This document shows, piece by piece, positions 35,384-43,591 of a stretch of 64,000 nt of DNA (the first letter of the stretch is position 1; the number at the start of each line of letters is the position of its first letter). The translations under genes and the position numbers were made by a program. The DNA is from Dictyobacter aurantiacus. GTDB lineage: Bacteria; Chloroflexota; Ktedonobacteria; Ktedonobacterales; Ktedonobacteraceae. The stretch lies in contig NZ_BIFQ01000001.1 in NCBI RefSeq assembly GCF_003967515.1, forward strand, positions 6,014,001 through 6,078,000, written 5' to 3'. The notes beneath the pieces are model-generated. The model had not been told where the DNA came from. It was given only the letters and a program-made list of their open reading frames with translations, and did no database searches.

Positions 35384-36523
35384 ATGAAGACATGGAATTT
35401 CTATGGCATGACAATTGTTGGGGTGAAGCTAAAAGATCCACGTGTCTTTATGAGCTGTGTACTCATCGTCTATACCATCGTCGGGCAAACGATCTTAACC
35501 TTTGATCACGGCTGGACACAAATTTTGCTGTCGCTCTTTGTGGCCTGTTTCGTGGATGTAGTGATGAACCTGTGGAAAACACGTCAGATTGTGTTGCCGA
35601 TCAGTGGTGTGATTACAGGGTTAGGCCTGGGATTATTGATTGAGTCGGCATCACCGACGCTGCTGTGGCCATATGTTGTCGCTCCCATTATTGCGATCGC
35701 ATCCAAATCTGTGGTGCGCATAAATGGTCGCCACATTTTCAATCCATCCAACTTTGGCCTCGTTGTGCTCCTGTTACTCTTTCCGACCCTCATTACCACC
35801 ACGGCAACGCAATGGACCGGCTCGCTGCTGATGGTTGGGATCATCTTTGTCGTCGGCTCTTTCTCTTCCTTCCGTGTCTCTCGTATCGACCTGGTTCTCT
35901 CGTTTATTGGCGGCTTTTGTGTGATGGCGCTCGTTGAAGAGCTGATCAAGCACAATGGCTACTCGGTCGCCTTTGGTCCATTGTTTGGCGCGGGACTGCA
36001 GCTCTTTATTCTCAGTATGATTACTGATCCGAAGACGACGCCTGGTACACGCGGGATGCGCATCGCCTTTGGGCTCGCGATCGCGTTGATCGATGGCCTT
36101 TTACGCCTGGTCAATAATCAGTATTCGCCGTTTATTGCCCTGTTTGTCGTCTCGGCATGTTTCTCGCTATACCAGGCACTGATCACCATGAACTGGAATC
36201 GGCAGCCAGCTGCCAGTGAATCCAACAATGAAGCAGTACAACTGGAGGCTATCGCCCAGGAAAGCGCGCATGACCATAGCGGTGAAAGTATACCGGTGGC
36301 ATCTCTTGCTCAAGCAAGCACAAATGGTCACAGCAGTGAAAGTGTACCGGTAGAAGCGCTCGCTCAGGAAAGCGCGAATGGTCACAGCAGTGAAAGTGTA
36401 CCAGTGGAAGCGCTTGCTCAGGAAAGCGCGAATGATCACGACAGAGAACGTGTGCAGCCGGATATTGCCGCACCTGTTGGAGGACATGTCTCCGCTATCT
36501 CACATAACCAACTTTCCTCTTAG
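35384..36523 (+). CDS. RnfD-like membrane protein (UnbU-like) with repetitive C-terminus
   Basis: A 379-residue protein. Residues about 15-270 form around 8-10 TM helices with RnfD/NqrB-like character (ISGVITGLGLGLLIESASP; GRHIFNPSNFGLVVLLLL; MITDPKTTPGTRGMRIAFG). The motif NPSNFG and the DPKTTP segment match the flavin-linked RnfD/UnbU group found in enediyne cassettes. From about residue 285 the chain changes to a hydrophilic tail of 18-residue repeats rich in Ser, Glu, His and Ala. Probably cytoplasmic-membrane electron transfer or transport. Function unproven. Confidence 0.82.
   Translation: MKTWNFYGMTIVGVKLKDPRVFMSCVLIVYTIVGQTILTFDHGWTQILLSLFVACFVDVVMNLWKTRQIVLPISGVITGLGLGLLIESASPTLLWPYVVAPIIAIASKSVVRINGRHIFNPSNFGLVVLLLLFPTLITTTATQWTGSLLMVGIIFVVGSFSSFRVSRIDLVLSFIGGFCVMALVEELIKHNGYSVAFGPLFGAGLQLFILSMITDPKTTPGTRGMRIAFGLAIALIDGLLRLVNNQYSPFIALFVVSACFSLYQALITMNWNRQPAASESNNEAVQLEAIAQESAHDHSGESIPVASLAQASTNGHSSESVPVEALAQESANGHSSESVPVEALAQESANDHDRERVQPDIAAPVGGHVSAISHNQLSS
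36245..36466 (+). repeat. 54-bp tandem repeat in the RnfD-like gene
   Basis: The units at 36326-36379 and 36380-36433 differ at 3 of 54 bases, and the unit at 36272-36325 is more diverged, with partial units on both sides. The encoded unit is GHSSESVPVEALAQESAN. Period equals 18 codons, so copy-number change would keep the frame. Confidence 0.88.
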
Positions 36524-36596
36524 TAAGATTGGAGACTGCTCCTTGATTTGTAAATTAAATCTGCCACGGCATTAGTAGAGAAAGAGAGAGCGTACC

Positions 36597-37505
36597 TTGT
36601 TTGAGACAAAGGCACTTCCTATTTCTGCACCTGCTTCAGAAATAATTCCTCATCTCTTCCATAGTGGAAGCCGAAAAGTAGAGACGGAACAATCACGTCA
36701 TCAGGCAGTAAAGCAGGCTATTGCCATGATGCGAAACAATTATCATACACCTCTGACCTTACAGACCATCGCTGACTATGTTCAGCTGAGCCCATTTCAT
36801 TTTAATCGTATCTTTCGCAGCATAACCGGAGTGCCACCAAGCGTTTATCTGGCGGCTCTGCGTATTGATCAAGCAAAAAAAATGCTGTTACGAACCGACT
36901 ATAGCGTGACCAGTATCTGTTTCGATATTGGTTATAACAGCCTGGGAACGTTTACAACTCGTTTCACACAACTGGTTGGCGTGACGCCAACCCAGTTGCG
37001 TCGCATCAGTCGCGACCAGGAGGCAGCGGCACTCTTCCAGAACTGGGATGATCTCAAGCTCTCCCTTGAGGTATTTCGTCACTATCCTGAGAAGGGAACT
37101 ATTGAGGGAAACATTTTTTTTCCGCAATCCTTCGACGGCCTGATCTTTATTGGCCTGTTCCGCGATCCTATTCCACAGGGGGATCCTGTGAGCGCCACTG
37201 TATTAACCGAGACGGGATATTATTGTCTTCCTCTAGTGCCGCCAGGGAAATACTATCTGTTCGCAACCGCTCTACCACGATCCGATGACTTTCGCACTAT
37301 GTTTGAATCCGGGGCCTATCTACGCTGTACAAGGCAGCCGGTTATCTCTATGCCACATGAAAATATGCGAAAAACCGAGGACCTTGTACTGAATATGAAG
37401 AGCTGGACAGATACGCCTATCTTGCTGGCATTGCCCTGGTTACTTTTATCCAGATTAGGTGATTTTTATCATATGCCTTTGCATTTTAACGAATTACTTT
37501 CTTAG
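36597..37505 (+). CDS. AraC-family transcriptional regulator
   Basis: A 302-residue regulator with the AraC DNA-binding domain near the N-terminus (about residues 35-135): TLQTIADYVQLSPFHFNRIFRSITG forms the first HTH, and YSVTSICFDIGYNSLGTFTTRFTQLVGVTP the second. The C-terminal 150 residues are a probable ligand or oligomerisation domain of unknown family. The TTG start is preceded by a purine-rich AGAGAGAG. It is the only full-length DNA-binding regulator inside the cluster and is the first candidate to recognise the AGAAGC boxes (inference). No such box precedes its own gene. Confidence 0.85.
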   Translation: MFETKALPISAPASEIIPHLFHSGSRKVETEQSRHQAVKQAIAMMRNNYHTPLTLQTIADYVQLSPFHFNRIFRSITGVPPSVYLAALRIDQAKKMLLRTDYSVTSICFDIGYNSLGTFTTRFTQLVGVTPTQLRRISRDQEAAALFQNWDDLKLSLEVFRHYPEKGTIEGNIFFPQSFDGLIFIGLFRDPIPQGDPVSATVLTETGYYCLPLVPPGKYYLFATALPRSDDFRTMFESGAYLRCTRQPVISMPHENMRKTEDLVLNMKSWTDTPILLALPWLLLSRLGDFYHMPLHFNELLS

Positions 37506-37641
37506 CATACACGCTAAAGCATCTGGAAGTGCCGCTCGATCGCGGCAGGGCTCATCAATTGGGGCTCGTCCCAGGACAGGGCGAGCCCGGGTATATACAG
37601 CGAGGATGCAGGGGCGGCCAGCCGTTGAAAGGACGTTTGTT

Positions 37642-38232
37642 ATGACTGAATCAGGACCGCGTGTTTTTCTCATTGCTGGTAGTGCAGATAAAAACTCGTA
37701 TATTCGTACCAGTATGGAGATACTGGCAAATACGCTACGTGAGAGCGGCGCTCAGGTTGACCTCTGGGATCTCGCGGAGCAGCCATTACCCTTATTGTGC
37801 CCTTCCATTCTCATGGCGACGCCGCAGAGCGTTCCTTTTCCCGTGCACCAGTTTACCCAGTTGGCAGAGCAGGCCGATGCATTTGTGCTTGGCTCGCCCG
37901 TGTATCATAACTCATACTCAGGCATCTTGAAAAACGCGCTTGATCTGCTTTCCAGCCAACACCTTTTCCATAAGCCGGTTGCACTGATCAGTAATGGCAA
38001 TAGTGATCGCACAGCTTGTCTTCCCTGCGAGCATCTACGCAGTGTCGTCAAAGGGTTATCAGCCATTGCCATCCCTACGCAACTGGTTACTATCCCGGCA
38101 GATTTTCTTCCGATGGATAATCAGCATGTCTTGACGAATACGCGCCTGCTGGAACGTTTTTCGCTGCTCGCAAAGGAGTTACTCTACTTTACTACTTTTC
38201 TTCACCATGATGTGCAGACGCAAGTTTCGTAA
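37642..38232 (+). CDS. NADPH-dependent FMN reductase
   Basis: A 196-residue flavodoxin-fold protein. The N-terminal FLIAGSADKNSYIRTSM is the phosphate-binding start, DLWDLAEQPLPL follows, and the conserved GSPVYHNSYSGILKNALDLL loop is complete. The family reduces FMN with NAD(P)H and can supply reduced flavin to monooxygenases. The LLM monooxygenase three genes downstream is an obvious candidate partner. The ATG at 37642 is chosen over an earlier in-frame ATG that overlaps the AraC gene because the fold begins there. Confidence 0.87.
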   Translation: MTESGPRVFLIAGSADKNSYIRTSMEILANTLRESGAQVDLWDLAEQPLPLLCPSILMATPQSVPFPVHQFTQLAEQADAFVLGSPVYHNSYSGILKNALDLLSSQHLFHKPVALISNGNSDRTACLPCEHLRSVVKGLSAIAIPTQLVTIPADFLPMDNQHVLTNTRLLERFSLLAKELLYFTTFLHHDVQTQVS

Positions 38233-38286
38233 TAGCATGACATTCTCATCTCGCTGAGAGGTGTTGTTGTGAACAGGGAGGAACGT

Positions 38287-38772
38287 ATGGCAAAACAGCC
38301 AGTTGTCATCCGAGTGTGGTGCAGAGAGGAAGATCTGCATAAGACCGCTGGGATGTTATCCTGGACGGTTGGGCACCGGGTTGAAATACCAGAGGAGGTA
38401 ACCCATAAGACAAAGACCTATTTTTTTATTATCACTGAGATTGAAGAGTACGAGGACGAGAATGTAGTGCGTGCCTCTATGGGTTTCGACATTATTGGCA
38501 AGGTGTCAGGGGTAATTGATTGGGAGGTCATGCCCAAAGAGTTTGACCCTAAGCTGACCTCTACACAAAATGATGACGTTATGAATTCCTTGCTTGAGGT
38601 GTTCGACAATTTGCCCATCCCTATCTCAATTGTGCAACGCGCCGATGGTACCTTCGCATGGAAGTGGAGGCATGCCAGTGGCCAGGCGCCGACGATGATG
38701 GAGGCGGTAAAGGCTGCGCTGATCCATATCATGAAATCGTACAAATTGATCCAGCAAGAATTGATCGGTTGA
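38287..38772 (+). CDS. Hypothetical protein
   Basis: A 161-residue soluble protein that I do not recognise. It is mixed alpha/beta, with VVIRVWCREEDLHKTAGMLSWTVG at the start and a terminal helix (MMEAVKAALIHIMKSYKLIQQ). There is no signal peptide or TM segment. GGGAGG lies 6 nt before the chosen ATG. It lies between the FMN reductase and a CcdA/DsbD-like membrane protein with short gaps, so it is probably in the same transcript. Confidence 0.7.
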   Translation: MAKQPVVIRVWCREEDLHKTAGMLSWTVGHRVEIPEEVTHKTKTYFFIITEIEEYEDENVVRASMGFDIIGKVSGVIDWEVMPKEFDPKLTSTQNDDVMNSLLEVFDNLPIPISIVQRADGTFAWKWRHASGQAPTMMEAVKAALIHIMKSYKLIQQELIG

Positions 38773-38812
38773 TATTGACGGAATACACAATCTAGCAGCT
38801 ATGGAGGTACAT

Positions 38813-39781
38813 ATGAGTCGAGAGCCTTATCGTATCGAAGTTACAGAAGATGGTTTTGTACAGGGCCGTGAAAAGCTGGAGGGGGCAGGCGCTGCTCAAG
38901 CGTTCGGACCCTGGATCGTACTGTGTGCCGCTATCATTGTCGGTTTGCTCATCGCTACCTTCTGGTCACCCACATTTGTTGATACGGTGATCGGGATGAA
39001 CATCGCCCGTACTGTGCTGGGAAGCAACCCCGCAACGGCTGTATTTACCAATGTCTGGTTTAGCATTATCTTTGCGATTGCCGCCGGCCTGGCAAATACC
39101 TTTACCGCCTGCAATTGTGTGGTGTTCAGTTGTATCGCGCCCCTCTCCAGCCAGCAAAGTCAAGGGGCAAAGCGTGGAGTCGCATCGCTGCTCATGTGGA
39201 TGGCTATTGGTATTATTGTGGTGACGACGCTGTACGGTATTATCGGTACATTGCTGAACAAGCAGATTCCTATGCTCTCCCATGCCGTGTTGCCTTTTGG
39301 ACAACAATTTCCTGTACGCTTGCTGCAGTCGAGCGTCGTCTTTGTTATTCTAGGCATCGTCCTGTGCTATTGGGGACTGACGGCGCTGCAGTTTGCCAGA
39401 AACCCCTTTCAGAAACTGGTTGAGCGCCATTCCTGGCTAGTCTCCCTTTTCCTGGGAATCATTGTTGGTTTCTTTAGCGTGGGCCGCCCCTATCCATTGT
39501 TCCAGGAGCTTTTGACATATGCAAGCGGATCTGGCAATGTGCTGCTCTCCGCTCTTTTACTGGCACTCCAGGGACTGTGCAATATGGCGATCATGGCCCT
39601 GGTATTTGTGCTATTGATCTATGGTACCCGCGGACGCTTTGTGCGCTGGCTGCAGGCGAATCCGGCGCGGAGCAGAGCTCTCACGGCTTTCTCTCTTGTC
39701 GTCGGTGGCATTTTCTTGATTGCATACTGGGGGATTCGTCTCCCTTCACATTTTGGTATTGGCTGGTTCCCGACCTTCTGA
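38813..39781 (+). CDS. Polytopic membrane protein with CxC pair (CcdA/DsbD-like)
   Basis: A 322-residue protein with about 8 TM helices. A Cys cluster TACNCVVFSC sits at the end of the second or third helix, and another segment FSVGRPYPLFQELLTYASGSG resembles the second half-repeat of CcdA/DsbD transmembrane domains, which pass reducing equivalents across the membrane. The canonical Pro-Cys pairs are not conserved exactly, so the assignment is tentative. Start at 38813 is set by GGAGG 5 nt upstream. In a cluster making a reactive, thiol-activated product, a membrane thiol-redox protein would make sense (inference). Confidence 0.6.
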   Translation: MSREPYRIEVTEDGFVQGREKLEGAGAAQAFGPWIVLCAAIIVGLLIATFWSPTFVDTVIGMNIARTVLGSNPATAVFTNVWFSIIFAIAAGLANTFTACNCVVFSCIAPLSSQQSQGAKRGVASLLMWMAIGIIVVTTLYGIIGTLLNKQIPMLSHAVLPFGQQFPVRLLQSSVVFVILGIVLCYWGLTALQFARNPFQKLVERHSWLVSLFLGIIVGFFSVGRPYPLFQELLTYASGSGNVLLSALLLALQGLCNMAIMALVFVLLIYGTRGRFVRWLQANPARSRALTAFSLVVGGIFLIAYWGIRLPSHFGIGWFPTF

Positions 39782-39801
39782 TCTTTATCTATATGTATGC
39801 T

Positions 39802-39838
39802 ATTGGGCCTGGTACGATCAAACGATACCAGGCCCAAT
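39802..39838. terminator. 13-bp perfect hairpin with T-run
   Basis: ATTGGGCCTGGTA pairs exactly with TACCAGGCCCAAT across 11 nt, followed by TTTT. Between the convergent membrane-protein and LLM genes. Confidence 0.75.
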
Positions 39839-39885
39839 TTTGCTGCCACCAGGCGGTAGACCAGGGTGCAAGCAGCAGGCATACT

Positions 39886-40977
39886 CTACGCGGATGCCGG
39901 GAGTTTCATATATTCAGCCACAAACCGCATAGTATCAAAACAATCCTCTTTCACACGTCCCTCGCGACAAACGGGATAGAGAATGGGATAGATGTTGCGA
40001 TCAATCATCCACTGCATTTTTTTGCGGCGTTGTGCTGGCGAGCCAATGACAGCAAATTGCTCCATCATTTCATCTGTCACCAGATGGCGTGCCTTAAGGA
40101 TACCTTCTGTGCGCCAGACCTCGCATAGATTGCGCACCGCTGGTCCATACCCTGATGCTTCCATGACCGGGAAGAAGTGTGGAGCGCCAAAGAAGTATGT
40201 CAGGCAGGTTCTCAAGGCATCTAGTGATTCATCACTATCGTCGGCGGTTGTCATGGTGAGGGTATAGAGAGCGATATCATCGGGGTTGCGCCCAATTGCT
40301 TTGCCTTCACGCTCAAATATTTCTCGATAGCGATAGTAAGATGCCTCGGAAAGTCCATTGGATATGACACCATCGGCCTGCCTGGCCGCCAGCGCGATCA
40401 TCTGGGGTCCTAGAGCAGAGAGGTAAATACGTGGTGGTGTCTCTAATGGTCCCTCACGCAGACGGAATGCGAATATGTTATAAATTTTTCCCTGATAGGA
40501 GAAGCGCCTGGGTTGGCCTGCCTTTACAACTGCATCACTTGGGAGGCCAACAATCGGGCCACCCAATTGCTCATCGCTTTGAGGTGTCAGTATTCCACGT
40601 ATAATATCGATTGTCTCTCTGGCTCGCTGTATCGGACGATCAAGCGCAATACCATGCGCGGCTTCCATCCAGCTACCGCCACCTGTTCCAATACCATAAT
40701 GGAGGAAGCGGCCGTTACTGAGTCGCGAGATCGTAGCTGCTCCTATTGCTAATAGTGTAGGCGTACGAGAATAAAAGTTCACATCCCCTGTTCCCAGGCG
40801 AAGCGTGGTGGTTCCCGCTGCGACCTCAGACAGAACGGCGAAGCTCTCTTTCCCATCGCCTTCACCTACCCAGAAGCCTTCATATCCGAGTTCTTCGGCT
40901 TCCCGGGCATATTGTACAATCTCTTGCATAGATAAATCCCCTGTATTTACCAGGGATACACCCATATGATCTAGCAT
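39886..40977 (-). CDS. LLM-class flavin-dependent oxidoreductase
   Basis: A 363-residue luciferase-like monooxygenase/F420-dependent reductase-type TIM barrel. It starts MLDHMGVSLVNTGDLSMQEIVQYAREAEELGYEGFWVGEG, and the LRLGTGDVNFYSRTP segment follows. It uses reduced FMN or F420 for oxidations or reductions; the cofactor cannot be fixed. ATG 40977 is chosen, with GGGAGG 8 nt upstream. It has a cluster-type promoter divergent from the P450, so it belongs to the cluster. Confidence 0.85.
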   Translation of the reverse strand: MLDHMGVSLVNTGDLSMQEIVQYAREAEELGYEGFWVGEGDGKESFAVLSEVAAGTTTLRLGTGDVNFYSRTPTLLAIGAATISRLSNGRFLHYGIGTGGGSWMEAAHGIALDRPIQRARETIDIIRGILTPQSDEQLGGPIVGLPSDAVVKAGQPRRFSYQGKIYNIFAFRLREGPLETPPRIYLSALGPQMIALAARQADGVISNGLSEASYYRYREIFEREGKAIGRNPDDIALYTLTMTTADDSDESLDALRTCLTYFFGAPHFFPVMEASGYGPAVRNLCEVWRTEGILKARHLVTDEMMEQFAVIGSPAQRRKKMQWMIDRNIYPILYPVCREGRVKEDCFDTMRFVAEYMKLPASA

Positions 40978-41065
40978 CAAACGCACCTCCCATTGCGAGT
41001 TCTCTCATACTGTCATGTTGAAATACATGTAATGAAAATTAAGTAGCAAATCTCACTTCTGAAAA

Positions 41066-41098
41066 AGTATAGTGTATTATCTCCAAGAATGCTTCTTT
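41066..41098 (-). promoter_or_regulatory. Cluster-type promoter, LLM gene
   Basis: On the minus strand: AAAGAAGC, 19 nt, TATACT. Confidence 0.6.
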
Positions 41099-41126
41099 TT
41101 AATTGCTTCTTTAATACAGCAATTAA

Positions 41127-41159
41127 AAAGAAGCAAAATATTGGAAAACCATTTATTAT
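41127..41159 (+). promoter_or_regulatory. Cluster-type promoter, second P450
   Basis: AAAGAAGC, 19 nt, TATTAT. Confidence 0.5.
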
Positions 41160-41309
41160 TGTTATGATGTACTTTGTATGATAAGGTGCCGCTTCTAGCG
41201 GCGCAGGGAAAAGGAGTGAGGGGAGCAGGATCGCCCCTTTGCTTTTATATCTGGGAGTGAGACGCAGTTCCATCGGTGTGTACTTATGCTTTATGACGAG
41301 GAGGAGACG

Positions 41310-42527
41310 ATGAGCCAGTCAACGAAACTCAATTTAAATTCACCCATATTCAAAGCCAACCCCTATCCTACCTTTGCTCAATTGCGTGCTACGGATCCGG
41401 TTCACCTGTATGCTTCAACAGCTGAACACAAAACGTGGCTGATCACACGCTATAAAGATGCGGATGCAATTCTTCGTGACGACCGATTTGTCAAGGAACG
41501 ACGTAACACGTTGCCTCCCGAGGAAAGGGCGCCCATACCAGAAACTCCTCCTTCACCCGCTGATCTCATGAGTCTGATGATGACCGACTTTGATCCACCT
41601 ACTCATACACGATTGCGCTCGCTGGCGAATCTATCCTTTACCCCGCGTATGGTTGAACAGCGGCGTGAGCGTATTCAGCAGATCACGGATGAGCTCATTG
41701 ATGGGGTGGAAGCGAAGGGCACGATGGATATCATCGAGGAGTTTGCATTTCCGCTTCCGATGCGGGTGATTGCCGAGATGTTAGGTGTGCCTGCTGAAGA
41801 TAGCGTTCAGTTGCATGTGTGGACAAAAACTATTGCTGACGCGCTTGGTGATCCGGTTGCTTTTCAGCAGGCGGGCGTGCAATTACAGGCTTTCCACACA
41901 TACCTGCATGACTTGATTGAGAAAAAACGCCGAAACCCTGCCGATGATCTGGCAACCAGGCTGATCCAGGCGGAGAGCGAGGGAGAACATCTTTCTAAAA
42001 GAGAACTGATGACGATGATATTTTTGCTGATCGTCGCCGGACACGATACCACAGCCAGTATGATCGGCAATAGTATGCTTGCACTATTAACCCATCCTGA
42101 CCAAATGAACTTACTCCGAGAAGATCCTTCCCTGATCAAATCTGCGGTAGAGGAGTTCCTGCGCTATCGTAGCCCATTTATGCAAGCGACGTTTCGCTGG
42201 GCTCGTGAAGATATTCAGATTGGTGGCAAACAGATCCGTTGTGGGGATGGGATACTGGTCTCGCTGGCCGCTGCCAACCATGACGATGAGGCATTTGTTG
42301 ATGCAGAGCATCTGGATATTACACGCCGCGAGAATGCCCATCTTGCCTTTGGTAAAGGCATCCACTATTGTATTGGGGCACCTCTGGCACGGATGGAAGG
42401 GCAGATCGCGATCGGATCTCTGCTACGCCGATTCCCTGCTATCAAATTGTCCGTTGATCCGGCGACCCTGACCTGGCGTCCAGGCTCGATTGCGCTGGGA
42501 TTAAATCATCTACCGGTGAGCTTTTAG
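41310..42527 (+). CDS. Cytochrome P450
   Basis: A 405-residue P450. The I-helix motif is AGHDTTAS, and the haem loop is FGKGIHYCIGAPLARM. The N-terminus (FKANPYPTFAQLRATDPVHLY) and overall layout closely follow the P450 at 16136-17386, indicating duplication inside the cluster. ATG 41310 has GAGGAGGAGA upstream and begins MSQSTKL, like the paralogue (MSQST). Likely a tailoring hydroxylase or epoxidase. Confidence 0.9.
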   Translation: MSQSTKLNLNSPIFKANPYPTFAQLRATDPVHLYASTAEHKTWLITRYKDADAILRDDRFVKERRNTLPPEERAPIPETPPSPADLMSLMMTDFDPPTHTRLRSLANLSFTPRMVEQRRERIQQITDELIDGVEAKGTMDIIEEFAFPLPMRVIAEMLGVPAEDSVQLHVWTKTIADALGDPVAFQQAGVQLQAFHTYLHDLIEKKRRNPADDLATRLIQAESEGEHLSKRELMTMIFLLIVAGHDTTASMIGNSMLALLTHPDQMNLLREDPSLIKSAVEEFLRYRSPFMQATFRWAREDIQIGGKQIRCGDGILVSLAAANHDDEAFVDAEHLDITRRENAHLAFGKGIHYCIGAPLARMEGQIAIGSLLRRFPAIKLSVDPATLTWRPGSIALGLNHLPVSF

Positions 42528-42546
42528 TATACACATAAGGAGAAAC

Positions 42547-42948
42547 ATGGCTACAAATACTTCCCCTTCTCCCCATGGTGATGCTTCTCACAAGAATCAA
42601 CTTGCTCAAAGTCTGGCGAAACAAATAGATGCCTTATTGAGGGAATTAGTAGCCATAAACCTGCTTACGGAGCAAGATCAGCGTATTCTTTCTTTACGCA
42701 TGGGGCTGAAAGATGGCAAATGCTATACGTTAGCCGAGATTGCTGCTCTCCTCCATAAATCACCAGAGTTGATACGTAGCCATCAATATTTTGCTATGCG
42801 ACAGCACATCAGCAATCCGCAGTTTTTCAAACTACTGGCTAGCTATGCACAAGTAGTTAAACTTCCTCGCGGCCTGGCGTATTATTTGCAGCGTTATAGT
42901 AAACCCGAAGATCTTAGTATACCCATTCAGGAATGGGATTTTGATTAA
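42547..42948 (+). CDS. Small protein with sigma-70 region-4-like HTH
   Basis: A 133-residue protein. The middle part (LTEQDQRILSLRMGL...CYTLAEIAALLHKSPELIRSHQYFAMRQHI) matches sigma region 4, the helix-turn-helix that reads the -35 element, including the LRMGL...TLAEIA spacing. No region 2 is present. It starts 20 nt after the P450 stop and is probably in its operon. It may be a stand-alone -35-recognition or co-activator protein, of interest because the cluster promoters lack a normal -35. Confidence 0.65.
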   Translation: MATNTSPSPHGDASHKNQLAQSLAKQIDALLRELVAINLLTEQDQRILSLRMGLKDGKCYTLAEIAALLHKSPELIRSHQYFAMRQHISNPQFFKLLASYAQVVKLPRGLAYYLQRYSKPEDLSIPIQEWDFD

Positions 42949-43150
42949 AGGGGGAACTGCAGGAATCAAACATGTTCTCAAAAAGAGCAAGATCTGAGAA
43001 GTAGGGCATTTGTGTGCATGTTATAATGTGCTTCATGAACATTGAGTATTTTGTGCGCAACAGTGTAATTTAGTAGTGTTAGAGTTAATGAGTTCATGCG
43101 CAACAACATGGAGTTGTGTTGCTCTGAACATGAAGAAAAGGTTGTACATC

Positions 43151-43591
43151 ATGAGCAAGACTGCTACAGACCATGTCTATGAGATCATTGTGAATGCCAA
43201 TCCGGAAGCTGTCTGGAAATCATTGACCGATGGACAGGAAACGCAGAAGTATTTTTACAATGGTCGCGTGGAATCTGACTGGAAAGTTGGTTCTGATTAT
43301 CATTTCTACGCTCCAGATAATTCTGTTGTCTCACAAGGAAAAGTTGTAGAGATTGAGCCACACAGTCATCTCAAGCAGACCTGGGTACCTTTATGGATTG
43401 GCAATGAGACTTCAACGGTGATCTGGAATCTTCAGCCGTTAAATGGCACAACGCTTGTGAAACTGACTCATACCGATATCAACGACGCTGCATTTGAGCA
43501 GGCGCAAATGCATGTTGGCTGGATCTATGTTCTCTCCAATCTGAAAAGCGTGCTTGAGACTGGCGAATCCCTTCCACCCATTTTTGAATAA
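43151..43591 (+). CDS. SRPBCC/AHSA1-like protein (possible CalC-type resistance protein)
   Basis: A 146-residue single START/Bet v1-fold protein. Hallmarks are VYEIIVNANPEAVWKSLTDGQETQKYF at the start, GKVVEIEPHSHLKQTW in the middle strands and a C-terminal long helix (HVGWIYVLSNLKSVLETG). This fold includes AHSA1-like proteins and CalC, which protects the calicheamicin producer by being cleaved itself. Its location at the end of an enediyne-type cluster makes that role plausible, though the family is broad and other ligands are possible. An upstream ATG 21 nt earlier is an alternative start. Confidence 0.7.
   Translation: MSKTATDHVYEIIVNANPEAVWKSLTDGQETQKYFYNGRVESDWKVGSDYHFYAPDNSVVSQGKVVEIEPHSHLKQTWVPLWIGNETSTVIWNLQPLNGTTLVKLTHTDINDAAFEQAQMHVGWIYVLSNLKSVLETGESLPPIFE

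Larger units (their letters stand above)
40978..41309. other. Divergent promoter region with inverted repeat
   Basis: No gene supported. GCTTCTTTTTAATTGCT (41091-41107) and AGCAATTAAAAAGAAGC (41118-41134) are exact complements with a 10-nt spacer. Each arm contains one AGAAGC box. Confidence 0.7.

Noticed and set aside
36245-36466. Tandem repeats as a possible CRISPR or VNTR outside genes
   Set aside because: The period is 54 bp, in frame, and without spacers. It is a protein repeat within the RnfD-like gene.
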